Shown here piece after piece: positions 28,612-38,488 of a stretch of DNA of 64,000 bases (position 1 is its first letter; each line of letters starts with the position of its first letter). A model generated the notes under the pieces. That model did no database searches, was not told the origin of the DNA, and saw only the letters and a program-made list of their open reading frames with translations. The translations under genes and the position numbers were made by a program. This DNA comes from Nostoc sp. FACHB-973. Its GTDB lineage: Bacteria; Cyanobacteriota; Cyanobacteriia; Cyanobacteriales; Nostocaceae. The stretch covers positions 18,767-82,766 of the forward strand of contig NZ_JACJSJ010000030.1 of assembly GCF_014698115.1 (NCBI RefSeq). Direction: 5' to 3'.

Positions 28612-29733
28612 CTATTGTTGAGAAAATATCACCTTTTGATAGTAATTTTGTAACTGAGAAGTGGCAGCTGCCCAACCCCAACTTTCTGCTTCCTGGCGAG
28701 CATTTTGACGGATGATGTCTCGTTGTTGTTTCTGTTCTAATAGGCGGACAGTAGCGGACAATGCTCCTTGAACGTCTGCTGTTGGCTCAAAAAGATATCC
28801 ATTTACCCCATCTGTCACAATATCAGGGATTCCTCCAGAACGGGCTGCTACCACCGGACAACCGGCTGCCATTGCTTCTAGTAGTACTAAGCCTAGTGTT
28901 TCTGTTCGGGAAGGAAAAATAAAGGCGTCAGCGCTAGCAAAGGCAGAACCTAGCTCTTGCCCCATGAGATACCCAACAAAATGGGTGTTTGTGCCAGAAA
29001 AATGTTTTTCCAATGCTTGGCGGTGCGGTCCGTCCCCAACCAATGCCAATCGCGCTTCGGGGATTGCTTCTAAAATTGGTTTGATGCGCTCAATTTCTTT
29101 TTCAGCAGAAAGACGCCCAACGTAAAGTAGCAAGGGACTTTCTGGATGATTTTGCGATAGACGCGATCGCATCTCTACACTAGCTAAATCGGGATGAAAT
29201 AATTCCGTATCCACCCCACGCTGCCATAAATCTACCCGTTCAATACCGTGTGCTGACAGTTCCTCCATCATAGCTGTGGAGGTACACAGATTCAAAGCTG
29301 CTTGATTATGAGCGCCTTTGAGCAGTTCCCAAAGCAGCCCTTCTAGCATACCCAACCCGTAATGTTGGAGATACTGGGGTAAATGGGTATGATAAGACGC
29401 CACTAAGGGGATTTTCAGGAATTTGCTATAAAATATGCCAGATAAACCCAAAACTGCTGGATTCACGACATGAATAATATCTGGCTGAAACTCTTCTAAA
29501 GTGTAACCAATGGCTGGGCGAGGAAGTGCCATTTTTAATTCTGGATACAATGGCAGAGGAAAGCCAGTAACGCCGTAAACTTTAGCGCCTTTGTGTTCTG
29601 TTATGCCTCCATCAGGGGCAATCACCAGCACTTGATTACCATTGCGTTGTAGATGATCAACGGTGTGGCGCAGGCGCGTTACAATGCCGTCAACCTTGGG
29701 CAAAAAGGTTTCGGTGAATAGAGCAATTCTCAT
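28612..29733 (-). CDS. sqdX: Sulfoquinovosyltransferase SqdX
   Basis: SqdX transfers sulfoquinovose from UDP-sulfoquinovose to diacylglycerol, making the thylakoid sulfolipid SQDG. The 373-residue GT4-type glycosyltransferase opens MRIALFTETFLPKVDGIVTR and contains YHTHLPQYLQHYGLG and GVDTELFHP. The donor-site segment SRTETLGLVLLEAMAAGCPV follows, then GGIPDIVTDGVNGYLF. Context confirms it: sqdB lies upstream in the same operon, with a DUF4291 gene between them and only 6 bases before this start. Confidence 0.96.
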   Translation of the reverse strand: MRIALFTETFLPKVDGIVTRLRHTVDHLQRNGNQVLVIAPDGGITEHKGAKVYGVTGFPLPLYPELKMALPRPAIGYTLEEFQPDIIHVVNPAVLGLSGIFYSKFLKIPLVASYHTHLPQYLQHYGLGMLEGLLWELLKGAHNQAALNLCTSTAMMEELSAHGIERVDLWQRGVDTELFHPDLASVEMRSRLSQNHPESPLLLYVGRLSAEKEIERIKPILEAIPEARLALVGDGPHRQALEKHFSGTNTHFVGYLMGQELGSAFASADAFIFPSRTETLGLVLLEAMAAGCPVVAARSGGIPDIVTDGVNGYLFEPTADVQGALSATVRLLEQKQQRDIIRQNARQEAESWGWAAATSQLQNYYQKVIFSQQ

Positions 29734-29739
29734 AAAAAA

Positions 29740-30384
29740 CTATTCAGTCCAGGCAGATAATCTCAGCTTTTCTTGCGTTTCGCTATCAAACACAGAGTAA
29801 ACTATCTCCCGTGGTGTAATCAATTGTTCACAGTCAGACTTAATGTTTTGGCGCTGTTTTTGTACAAAGTCTGAGATGTCCTCAATGTTTAAAATCCAAT
29901 CTTTGGCGTAAGCAGTTAGCACTTGACCCCGTAACCCTAACTGAATAGCACGTCGTTCTAATTTTGTCCCAGATGGGTGATGGTCTGGGTCCCACTGCAA
30001 GCGAACTTGTGAGTGCTTCAGTGCTGTTTGCCACGCACTTATATTGGGATAAAGTTCTGGAACGTAGCTCGAATGAACAGCCGCTCTTAAAATTTCATCA
30101 AAAGCTGAACGCTTAATCCAAATAGCTAACACTACCTCTTGCCCAATTTTTGTACCCCATCCAGAACGATACATCATCCAGAGGAAGTTAGGTTTTATCC
30201 AACTCATGCGGTCAAAACTGAACTCACCACCAAAATAACCGTAGGTGGCGGCGAAGTTCCCAATAGCTGGACGATATGCCTGATAAACAACTATTGAATG
30301 GTCGTCATATTGTGCTAGGATATGACGACCAGTTTTTGGCCAGTTATTGACTTGAGTTAAATAAGGTTCCGTTATCAGCCGCAC
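29740..30384 (-). CDS. DUF4291 family protein in the sulfolipid operon
   Basis: The 214-residue protein carries the DUF4291 hallmarks: HILAQYDDHSIVVYQAYRP near the start, GEFSFDRMSWIKPNFLWMMYRSGWG and VQLRWDPDHHPSGTKLERRA with the dense D-P-D-H-H. Its biochemistry is unknown to me. Start is GTG at 30384, 12 bases after the sqdB stop; no ATG fits. Its stop lies 6 bases before sqdX, so it is almost certainly cotranscribed with both sulfolipid genes. This suggests, but does not prove, a link to sulfolipid or nucleotide-sugar metabolism. Confidence 0.85.
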   Translation of the reverse strand: MRLITEPYLTQVNNWPKTGRHILAQYDDHSIVVYQAYRPAIGNFAATYGYFGGEFSFDRMSWIKPNFLWMMYRSGWGTKIGQEVVLAIWIKRSAFDEILRAAVHSSYVPELYPNISAWQTALKHSQVRLQWDPDHHPSGTKLERRAIQLGLRGQVLTAYAKDWILNIEDISDFVQKQRQNIKSDCEQLITPREIVYSVFDSETQEKLRLSAWTE

Positions 30385-30396
30385 GTGGGGTAAACT

Positions 30397-31563
<1,167 letters not shown>

Positions 31564-31671
31564 TTACTCGCTGATAGCTAAATCTATCAGGTTTCTGTCC
31601 CCTCTCAATCATCATTCTGAGAGAGATGTAGATTTTAGGGGAATGGGGAGTGGGGAGTAGGGAGTAGGGGG

Positions 31672-31716
31672 GATGAGGGAGATGAGGGAGATGAGGGAGA
31701 TGAGGGAGATGAGGGA
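31672..31716. repeat. Tandem GATGAGGGA repeat, five copies
   Basis: Five perfect head-to-tail copies of the 9-bp unit GATGAGGGA upstream of sqdB, embedded in GGGGAGTAGGG-type sequence. Reading frames across it (31475-31838 minus) are proline-rich translations of repeat, not genes. Copy number is likely to vary between strains. Confidence 0.9.
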
Positions 31717-31806
31717 GCAGGGGAAGCAAGGGATGCAGGGGAGAAATAACTCAGCACGCGGCTCACCGCCCCGGTATCGCTAACAGTACTCCCAATGCCC
31801 CATAAC

Positions 31807-32337
31807 TTAAGACTTTGGAATCCGATACTGCTGGGCAATGTAATAAAACAAGGGGTAGTAATCTGGAAATTCTTGGCTGTTGCTTTGTCCCTGCCAGTAG
31901 TATTTCACTTGATTCTGAGTTAGTGTCAGTGTCATTGAAGCTGCTCGTTGGTCGGCTTCTACAACCAGTACCCCAGATATTCCTTGGGCAGTCTGAAAGT
32001 TGGATTTTATCTTTTTCCCAGGCTCCCGGTCTTTGACAATCGAATTTGGTAGCTGTTGACTTGCCCACCCGCGAATTTTCACTGAGTTGTCCTGTGGTGA
32101 AATAAACGTAATTCCATCATTGTTTTCTGGGGCTGCCAAAGAAGTCCAATTACTGGGATATGGAAACTCAAAACCATAACGGGAGTTGCTATAAGTTTTC
32201 CAGGCGATCGCTTCGACGTTAAAATCAGTCCCAGCACAACCCCACAGGATTATTAACAGGGCAGTGAAAGAGCTAACGCTGGCGGCAAACCGATAAATTA
32301 TTCGCCCCAAACTACAGGTTTTATTAGCAGTAGCCAT
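31807..32337 (-). CDS. Exported lipoprotein with a PsbP-like segment
   Basis: The 176-residue protein has a lipoprotein signal (FTALLIILWGC, cysteine at about 34). The mature domain begins AIAWKTYSNSRYGFEFPYPSNWTSL. The YGFEFPYPSNW motif occurs in PsbP-like and related thylakoid-lumen or periplasmic proteins of cyanobacteria. The rest (TFISPQDNSVKIRGWAS, GVLVVEADQRAASMTLTL) looks like a beta-rich small fold that fits the PsbP/Mog1 class. Function cannot be assigned. It is divergent from the ycf46-linked gene at 32664. Confidence 0.6.
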   Translation of the reverse strand: MATANKTCSLGRIIYRFAASVSSFTALLIILWGCAGTDFNVEAIAWKTYSNSRYGFEFPYPSNWTSLAAPENNDGITFISPQDNSVKIRGWASQQLPNSIVKDREPGKKIKSNFQTAQGISGVLVVEADQRAASMTLTLTQNQVKYYWQGQSNSQEFPDYYPLFYYIAQQYRIPKS

Positions 32338-32663
32338 TTACATCACGCATTTTGCCAAAGTCACTGATTTTATAGAAATACCAGAAACTCAAATCAATAC
32401 CTTCGCCAATTCTGGAAAGGTGTTCAACTTTAATCCGCTAAGGCTCCAAGTAATTAAAAAATAAGCCAAGTCAGTCAATCATTGCTTCATAACTAGTTCT
32501 CGTTGCCGGAAAAATCTCAGCATGGCTAGTTATCAACAGCATTTCAGCCGCAAATATAAATAAATGTAACGAAACTGCCGTCAAAACGTTTTACCGTCTT
32601 GACAACCAATAAAAGAACCGATAACTTGATATACATACCCGGGTAAGACCGTTAAAGAGTTAT
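32338..32663. other. 326-base divergent promoter region
   Basis: The spacer between the lipoprotein gene (minus) and the RHH-like gene (plus) has no coding frame. TTGATATACATACCCGGGTAAGACC lies shortly before the plus-strand start and may include promoter elements, but no operator could be fixed. Confidence 0.35.
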
Positions 32664-33017
32664 ATGCAAACGCAAACTAAGCAAAAGGTCACTTTGTATT
32701 TATCGCCAGAGTTGCACAGAAAACTGAAGATTCGTTCAGCAGTTGACTGCCAACACATGTCAGAACTTGCCGAACGTGCCCTCGTTTTTTACCTGTCTAA
32801 TTCAGAATTAGTTGATGAAGTGGAAGCTTCATCTTATGGGCGGACTCATAGAGTTTATTCATGCCCAACTTGTGATAGCTCACTAGTCTTACGTGATGGG
32901 GAACTGGTTAATTTGGGCAATCAACCAGGAGTAGTTGGTCAAGAGCATCTTTCCATTGATGAAATGGATGAAGATGAAACCCATCCCAAGGGTGAGGAAG
33001 AGTTGGTTCCTTGCTAG
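32664..33017 (+). CDS. Small protein with ribbon-helix-helix-like N-terminus, linked to ycf46
   Basis: The 117-residue protein starts QKVTLYLSPELHRKLKIRSAVDCQHMSELAERALVFYL, the strand-helix-helix pattern of RHH DNA-binding or antitoxin-like proteins. The second half is acidic and has a CxxC (SCPTCDSS) that could bind a metal. It lies 94 bases upstream of the ycf46 gene on the same strand, an arrangement I have seen repeatedly in cyanobacteria. A role as regulator or partner of Ycf46 is inference. Confidence 0.65.
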   Translation: MQTQTKQKVTLYLSPELHRKLKIRSAVDCQHMSELAERALVFYLSNSELVDEVEASSYGRTHRVYSCPTCDSSLVLRDGELVNLGNQPGVVGQEHLSIDEMDEDETHPKGEEELVPC

Positions 33018-33110
33018 ATAGGAATGATGAATGACTAAATTCATCATTCGGTTGCCTTTACCGAAAGCAATGTCTCTACTGTCTCTATAAGGTCTCGAGA
33101 AGGTCGATGT

Positions 33111-34622
33111 ATGAAAGAAGAGCTCAATATCCTAATTCAAGCTCAATACCCTTTAATCTACCTTGTGACCTCCGAGGAGGAGCGGGCTGAGCAAGCAATT
33201 TCCACGATCGCCCAGTTGTTAAAGCCCCAGCGCCGAGTATTTGTTTGGACAGTAACACACGGCATTGTGGAGTACGGTCAACCCCGGAATGTCACCCAAC
33301 ACAATACCGTATCTCCAGAGGCGGCAATTGAGTGGATTATCCGGCAAAAAGAACCAAGTATATTTATTCTTAAAGATTTACATCCGTTTATTGATGCGCC
33401 TGCAACCACCAGATCGTTACGTGATGCGATCGCCAGCTTCAAAGGTACGCAGAAGAACATTATTTTGATGTCCCCGATGCAGCAAGTACCTATAGAACTG
33501 GAAAAGGAAGTTGTAGTTCTGGACTTTCGCCTGCCAGATATGGCTGAGTTGAATAAAGTACTGACTTATCACATAGACCAAAATCGTGGGCGGCGGTTGA
33601 CAACAGAGGCTAGAGAAAAACTTCTCAGGGCAGCTTTGGGTTTAACCAAAGATGAAGCTGAAAAAGTCTACCGTAAGGCACAGGTAACTACAGGGCGTTT
33701 GACGGAAGATGAGGTAGATATCGTTCTATCTGAGAAAAAGCAACTAATTCGGCGCAATGGTATCTTAGAATACATTGAAGAAGATGAAACCATTGATGCA
33801 GTAGGTGGCTTAGAAGAGTTAAAGCGATGGCTCAAGCAACGCTCCAACGCTTTCACAGAGAGAGCGAGAGAGTATGGTTTGCCTCAACCAAAAGGGATGT
33901 TAATTCTAGGAGTTCCCGGTTGCGGTAAGTCATTAATTGCCAAAACTACTTCCCGACTGTGGGGTTTACCACTGTTGCGATTGGACATGGGGCGAGTTTA
34001 CGACGGCTCAATGGTGGGACGAAGTGAAGCAAACTTGCGTAACGCCCTGAAAACAGCAGAATCTATTTCCCCAGCAATTTTGTTCATCGATGAATTGGAT
34101 AAATCTTTTGCTGGTAGTGCAGGCTCCTCCGATTCTGATGGGGGGACTTCAAGTAGAATCTTCGGTTCTTTCCTGACATGGATGCAAGATAAGAAATCTC
34201 CAGTGTTTGTCATGGCAACCGCCAACCGAGTTGAACGGTTACCTGGGGAATTTCTGAGGAAAGGACGCTTTGATGAAATTTTCTTTGTGGACTTGCCAAC
34301 TCCAGAAGAACGCCAAGATATTTTTAATATTCACCTAACGAAGCGCCGCGAAGACATCTCTAGATTTGACCTTGAGCAACTAGCTAAGATGTCTGATGGC
34401 TTCTCTGGTGCAGAAATTGAACAAGCGATCGTTGCGGCAATGTATGAAGCTTTTGCCCAAGATCGGGAGTTCACACAACTAGATATTATTGCTGCGCTGA
34501 AGGCAACATTGCCGCTGTCTCGAACGATGCAAGAACAAGTAACGGCTCTGAGAGATTGGGCCAGACAGCGAGCGCGTCCCGCAGCATCCTCCGTTGCTGA
34601 ATATCAGCGAATGGAGTTTTAA
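33111..34622 (+). CDS. ycf46: AAA+ ATPase Ycf46
   Basis: The 503-residue protein has an N-terminal domain of about 230 residues (starting LNILIQAQYPLIYLVTSEEERA) and an AAA+ module: Walker A GVPGCGKS, Walker B AILFIDELDKSF, sensor ATANRVERLPGEFLRKGRFDEIFFVDLP with the arginine finger region, and a small helical lid (FSGAEIEQAIVAAMYEAF). Ycf46 is conserved in cyanobacteria and some algal plastids; work in Synechocystis links it to CO2 or bicarbonate use under stress. AGAAGG precedes the ATG. Ycf35 follows on the same strand. Confidence 0.92.
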   Translation: MKEELNILIQAQYPLIYLVTSEEERAEQAISTIAQLLKPQRRVFVWTVTHGIVEYGQPRNVTQHNTVSPEAAIEWIIRQKEPSIFILKDLHPFIDAPATTRSLRDAIASFKGTQKNIILMSPMQQVPIELEKEVVVLDFRLPDMAELNKVLTYHIDQNRGRRLTTEAREKLLRAALGLTKDEAEKVYRKAQVTTGRLTEDEVDIVLSEKKQLIRRNGILEYIEEDETIDAVGGLEELKRWLKQRSNAFTERAREYGLPQPKGMLILGVPGCGKSLIAKTTSRLWGLPLLRLDMGRVYDGSMVGRSEANLRNALKTAESISPAILFIDELDKSFAGSAGSSDSDGGTSSRIFGSFLTWMQDKKSPVFVMATANRVERLPGEFLRKGRFDEIFFVDLPTPEERQDIFNIHLTKRREDISRFDLEQLAKMSDGFSGAEIEQAIVAAMYEAFAQDREFTQLDIIAALKATLPLSRTMQEQVTALRDWARQRARPAASSVAEYQRMEF

Positions 34623-34652
34623 AAGCTTTCCTCTGCCATCCCAGGGGGAAAG

Positions 34653-34707
34653 GCTAGCTTTAGTGCTAGCAGTTATGAAAAAAGCCGCCTCCTGCTAAGT
34701 GCGGCTT
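34653..34707 (+). terminator. Hairpins between ycf46 and ycf35
   Basis: GCTAGC (34653-34658) and GCTAGC (34665-34670) flank a 6-base loop. AAGCCGC (34682-34688) pairs with GCGGCTT (34701-34707). No clean T-run follows the second, so these may be attenuator or leader structures for ycf35 rather than a full stop. Confidence 0.4.
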
Positions 34708-34762
34708 CGCCCAAAACAAACCGTTGTCGTATTTCTCAATCTTCTCATTGGAGGAAACCCAA

Positions 34763-35113
34763 ATGTCTCACTTTAGCACCCTGCGTACCAAAATCACCGA
34801 TGCCGAAATCCTCAAAGCTTCTTTGCGCGACCTCGGTATCAGCGTAAAGACTGAAGCTGATGTCCGTGGTTATAACGGTCAGCGCGTTCGTTCCGATATC
34901 GTTGCCGTATTGGAAGGCGAATATGACTTGGGCTGGTCTCGCAACAGCGATGGTTCTTTTGACCTAATTGCTGACCTGTGGGGCGTTGCTAAAAAGCACA
35001 ACCAAACCGAGTTGATCAACTCCATTAACCAAAAATATGCTGTTAACAAGACCTTGGCTGAAGTAAAACAGCGCGGTCTACAAAACGCCAATGTGAAGTT
35101 GGTATTGCAATAA
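34763..35113 (+). CDS. ycf35: Ycf35 (DUF1257) protein
   Basis: The 116-residue protein starts MSHFSTLRTKITDAEILKAS and continues VRGYNGQRVRSDIVAVLEGEYDLGWSRN and AVNKTLAEVKQRGLQNANVKLVLQ. This is the DUF1257/Ycf35 family, conserved from cyanobacteria to red-algal plastids, function unknown. ATG 34763 is chosen because GGAGGAA lies about seven bases before it; the upstream in-frame start lacks a site. It is probably highly expressed, judging by that strong ribosome site and the strong terminator at 35143. Confidence 0.9.
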   Translation: MSHFSTLRTKITDAEILKASLRDLGISVKTEADVRGYNGQRVRSDIVAVLEGEYDLGWSRNSDGSFDLIADLWGVAKKHNQTELINSINQKYAVNKTLAEVKQRGLQNANVKLVLQ

Positions 35114-35142
35114 CAATTTCTCTGCGCGTTCCCAAAGCTGCA

Positions 35143-35181
35143 CGGGTTAACCAGGCATTAGCGGTTAGCCCGCTTTTTTTT
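35143..35181 (+). terminator. Rho-independent terminator of ycf35
   Basis: CGGGTTAACC (35143-35152) pairs with GGTTAGCCCG (35163-35172) with one G-T pair, followed by eight T residues. It is a textbook intrinsic terminator 30 bases after the ycf35 stop. Confidence 0.9.
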
Positions 35182-35265
35182 AGGGACTGAGATTTATTTC
35201 TCAGTCCCAATTTTTTTGTCTCATGCATTCGCTTTAGGCGTTCCCCCAGGATAGGTGCAAAGCCC

Positions 35266-35493
35266 TTACAAATTTTCTATAAATTCTTCAGGTGTGACTT
35301 TTGCTTGCTTAAGAACACCACTGAGTGTGCCAACTTTTAACTCGCGGTGGAGTGGTACAACACAAACAATTTCTCCTTCGGGAGTTGGTTTCTTAAGTAC
35401 AATATGACTACCAGTTTGCCTCGTTTGAATAAATCCTAAGCGCTCTAATGCACGAACCGCCTCATTGCCTGATATCCTTGGCAATTTAGGCAT
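35266..35493 (-). CDS. hicA: HicA-type toxin (mRNA interferase)
   Basis: The 75-residue YcfA/HicA protein has PRISGNEAVRALERLGF and the catalytic histidine in QTGSHIVLKKPTPEG, then VVPLHRELKVGTLSGVLKQAKVTPEEF. HicA folds as a dsRBD-like domain and cleaves mRNA when its antitoxin is lost. Its start overlaps the upstream hicB by 8 bases, giving the antitoxin-first order common in cyanobacteria. Complete and apparently intact. Confidence 0.88.
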   Translation of the reverse strand: MPKLPRISGNEAVRALERLGFIQTRQTGSHIVLKKPTPEGEIVCVVPLHRELKVGTLSGVLKQAKVTPEEFIENL

Positions 35494-35701
35494 AGCTGAC
35501 CTCTATACTCGTTACAAATCTAGGATTAGTATCAGTGTCGAGCAAAGGACATTCTTCTAGGTATAGCCTTGTAGCTTCTTTAAGATTAGCAAGAGCTTCT
35601 TCAATTGTTTCACCTTGGTCAACTGTGCCGATTTCAGGACATTCAGCAACATACATATCTTCTTCTTTGTGAAGAATGGCAGTGAAGGTTTTGGTCTTCA
35701 T
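35486..35701 (-). CDS. hicB: HicB-type antitoxin
   Basis: The 71-residue protein begins KTFTAILHKEEDMYVAECPEIGTVDQGETIEEALANLKEA, the partial RNase-H-like fold of HicB that covers the toxin's active site. It lacks the C-terminal DNA-binding domain of longer HicB proteins, so autoregulation would need another factor. ATG at 35701. It is cotranscribed with hicA by overlap. This pair marks the beginning of an accessory region. Confidence 0.88.
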   Translation of the reverse strand: MKTKTFTAILHKEEDMYVAECPEIGTVDQGETIEEALANLKEATRLYLEECPLLDTDTNPRFVTSIEVSYA

Positions 35702-35772
35702 GGTGTTTTATTTTGATAGAGCAATGGCTACGCCTAATTATTTTAATAGTTTATGTCAGTCAAAAAACCAAA

Positions 35773-36600
35773 TCATGTTAGCGAGAGTAAGTTGAAATCC
35801 CCAAGAGTTAATAATTCTTTGGCAAAGGGAGAACGCTCACAATTAGTAAATCCCAGTTTTAAATAGCTTCCTCTAAATTCCTGAAATCCCGGTCTATTAT
35901 TGAGAATAATATAAGGATTGAGAAATATTTTGGAACTTCCCCCATATACAACATAATCGTAACCAAAGCAATTAGAATCTTCATATCCATAAGGGATGAA
36001 GCGACTTATAAGAAGATAAATTTTCTCATTTCTGTAGACAACCAGTTCAGACAAATTATCATAACCTGCTATTTCATAATCTTTGTAATAACCAGAGGCT
36101 ATTAATAAAATAGGACGCTGTTCTTTGATAGCTCTAGTTAATAGAGGTAATCTACTAGTGTTGATTGTCAATTCGTCCCCATCTTGTGCGTCAAAATGTG
36201 AGCAGTAGCCAGCTTCTTTAGCTTTATGAATTTGAATATAAGTCGGACCATGTACTGTTGTAAATTTTGGTTGATTTGGTACGGTTGTATTGTTAAGAAT
36301 TGGTTTATAGTAATCAATAGCTTGCTTCTCTAACTTTCTGAGAGTCCCTGTTAAGTCTACGATTGTAACTAATAAATCTTCTGTTACAACACGGTAGCGG
36401 ATGTAAGCATTTTCAATAGCCTCAAACTGTTCTTGACGATGATGGTTTATATGACGGCTTTTCAAATTACGCGAAAGCCCAACATACATAACTGGGGAAG
36501 TACTATTACCAACGTAATAAATACCAGGTTTTGCTGGTAGTTTTTTACGTTGGATGTAGGGTAAAATTGGCATCTCCTTATAATTGAGATTCAACTTCAT
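35773..36600 (-). CDS. GIY-YIG domain protein
   Basis: The 275-residue protein has an N-terminal GIY-YIG nuclease-like domain: KPGIYYVGN then VMYVGLSRNLKSRHINHHR, and ENAYIRYRVV with LRKLEKQAIDYYKPILN supplying the later glutamate. The C-terminal roughly 160 residues are unassigned and rich in Tyr and Asn. It resembles stand-alone GIY-YIG proteins of accessory regions, possibly defence or homing related. GGAG precedes ATG 36600. No partner gene is obvious: hicB lies downstream on the same strand, and an RHH-like gene lies divergent upstream. Confidence 0.7.
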   Translation of the reverse strand: MKLNLNYKEMPILPYIQRKKLPAKPGIYYVGNSTSPVMYVGLSRNLKSRHINHHRQEQFEAIENAYIRYRVVTEDLLVTIVDLTGTLRKLEKQAIDYYKPILNNTTVPNQPKFTTVHGPTYIQIHKAKEAGYCSHFDAQDGDELTINTSRLPLLTRAIKEQRPILLIASGYYKDYEIAGYDNLSELVVYRNEKIYLLISRFIPYGYEDSNCFGYDYVVYGGSSKIFLNPYIILNNRPGFQEFRGSYLKLGFTNCERSPFAKELLTLGDFNLLSLT

Positions 36601-36841
36601 AATTTTTTGTTTCTCCTAGTGGTCATAGAATTTGACTACTAGGTTAGTTTGCCCATAATGTATGCTTCAAATTGTCATACTTTAAAATTTTTCCCTACCA
36701 AACTTGAATTAAATCCAAAACAAACTCAGTTAGCAAGGGTTTACCAGTCATTGTCTTAAATTACATTCTTCAGTTTTTATGGCGCTGAAACACATAATTA
36801 CTAATTGCAAGTGAGAATAGAGAGAAGTATTTGCAAAAGCT

Positions 36842-37228
36842 ATGAGTACCCAAATCATCATTACCCTGCCAGACGATATTTACCAACGTGCAGAACGCTT
36901 TGCCCGGTTGGCAAATCGTGATGTTGCCAGCATTTTAGTAGATACCATTCAACTTTCAATTCCGCCTGTCAGTGGCGAGATTACCGACCTTGAGCCTGTC
37001 TCTGTCCTTTCTGATGAACAAGTCTTGGTGCTGACCGAACTGCAAATGGAACCAGAACAGGATGCTCGGTTAAGCGAATTACTCGATCGCCAACAATCAG
37101 GGACTTTTACTGAAGGCGAATGCCCAGAGTTGCAAATCCTGATGCAGGTTTATCAAGAAGGACTTTTAAGAAAAGCTACTGCGTTGAGCGAAGCTGTCAA
37201 ACGTGGGTTGATTGAACCCTTAAGCTAG
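36842..37228 (+). CDS. Small RHH/antitoxin-like protein
   Basis: The 128-residue protein begins TQIIITLPDDIYQRAERFARLANRDVASILVDTIQLSI, typical of the small cyanobacterial proteins with a ribbon-helix-helix-like start. They are often paired with PIN-type toxins or found alone. The rest is helical and acidic with LSEAVKRGLIEPLS at the end. No toxin gene follows directly; DUF488 genes come next, 76 bases away. It may be a lone antitoxin remnant or a regulator. Confidence 0.6.
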   Translation: MSTQIIITLPDDIYQRAERFARLANRDVASILVDTIQLSIPPVSGEITDLEPVSVLSDEQVLVLTELQMEPEQDARLSELLDRQQSGTFTEGECPELQILMQVYQEGLLRKATALSEAVKRGLIEPLS

Positions 37229-37304
37229 TGAGCCAGATTCGTGAAGAAGTCCGAGTGCAGATACGAATACACGTAAATCATCAGTGTGATTATAATGATA
37301 AATT

Positions 37305-38018
37305 ATGACAATATTCACAATTGGTCACTCAAATCATTCAATTGAAACTTTCATCGCACTTTTAAAGCAACACGGAATTACTGCTGTAGCTGATGTACGT
37401 TCCAGCCCTTATAGCCATAGATTTCCACACTTCAACCAAGCTTCTTTAAAAACTGCATTAAATACTGCAAATATAGCGTATGTTTTCCTTGGTAATAACC
37501 TTGGTGCCCGTCCTAATGATAGAAGCTGTTATGTAGAAGGTGTAGCTCGCTATGATTTGATTGCTGTAACAGAAGCTTTTGCTACGGGATTAAATCGTCT
37601 TGTTAAAGGTACTGAAGAACATCAAATTACTTTGATGTGTGCTGAACAAGATCCTATCGTTTGTCATAGATCTATTTTGGTGTGCCCACATTTGCAGAAG
37701 GCTGGGTTAGAAATTCAGCATATTCATAAAAATGGTGAACTAGAGTCTCATGAATTATTAGAAAGAAGATTACTAAAGATACACCATCTAGAGAAATTAT
37801 TACCTGCTTCTCCAGATTCAAATTATGATAATCAGTCAGGGAAACAGCTTTCTCTGTTTGATATCAATCCTTACGATCGCAATTATCAAGAAATGGCTCC
37901 TATGGCTCAACCTCTCCTGCGTGAAGAATTAATTCAAAAAGCATATCAACTCCAAGGTGAGAAAATAGCGTATGTAGAAAACATAGAGCCAGAGCAATCT
38001 CATGAATCAGCTAGTTAA
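37305..38018 (+). CDS. DUF488 protein, first of a pair
   Basis: The 237-residue protein has the DUF488 pattern: TIGHSNHSIETFIALLKQHG, VADVRSSPYSHRFPHFNQ and the late LMCAEQDPIVCHRSIL with its Cys-Glu-Cys-His-Arg set. The function of DUF488 is not firmly known. The final roughly 80 residues are an extra tail with a nucleic-acid-binding look (NPYDRNYQEMAP). It overlaps the second DUF488 gene by 17 bases and so forms an operon with it and with the dual-OB gene. Confidence 0.82.
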   Translation: MTIFTIGHSNHSIETFIALLKQHGITAVADVRSSPYSHRFPHFNQASLKTALNTANIAYVFLGNNLGARPNDRSCYVEGVARYDLIAVTEAFATGLNRLVKGTEEHQITLMCAEQDPIVCHRSILVCPHLQKAGLEIQHIHKNGELESHELLERRLLKIHHLEKLLPASPDSNYDNQSGKQLSLFDINPYDRNYQEMAPMAQPLLREELIQKAYQLQGEKIAYVENIEPEQSHESAS

Positions 38019-38451
38019 TCTATTTACTATTGGGTTCACACAGAAAAAAGCAGAGCAGTTCTTTGAAACACTTCTCAATGCTGGTGTGAAACGAGTCATT
38101 GATACTCGACTTAACAATGCTTCACAACTTGCTGGATTTACAAAAAAGCAAGATTTAGAGTATTTTCTCCGTAAAATTGGGGGCATTGAATACATTCACA
38201 TTCTTGATTTGGCTCCAACTAAAGATATTCTCGACCAATATAAAAAGAAGCAAATAAATTGGGCAATATATGAACAGAGGTTCAATCAACTCATCACAGA
38301 GAGAAAGATTGAGAAGAAGGTTTCTTTAGACCTTCTTAATGAAGGATGTCTGTTGTGTAGTGAGGCAAAGCCTCATAATTGCCATCGCCGATTAGTTGCT
38401 GAGTATCTGCAATGTAAGCTAGACAAAACTATCAACATCCATCACCTCTAA
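38002..38451 (+). CDS. DUF488 protein, second of a pair
   Basis: The 149-residue protein has LFTIGFTQKKAEQFFETLLNAG, VIDTRLNNASQLAGFTKKQDL and LLCSEAKPHNCHRRLVAEYL, the same signature as its upstream neighbour without the C-terminal tail. Two distinct DUF488 genes in overlap point to a heteromeric product. Start ATG 38002 lies inside the end of the upstream gene. Followed after 37 bases by the dual-OB gene. Confidence 0.82.
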   Translation: MNQLVNLFTIGFTQKKAEQFFETLLNAGVKRVIDTRLNNASQLAGFTKKQDLEYFLRKIGGIEYIHILDLAPTKDILDQYKKKQINWAIYEQRFNQLITERKIEKKVSLDLLNEGCLLCSEAKPHNCHRRLVAEYLQCKLDKTINIHHL

Positions 38452-38488
38452 ATATCATAGCGATCGCGGTGCAAAAAAGAGGTTAAAA

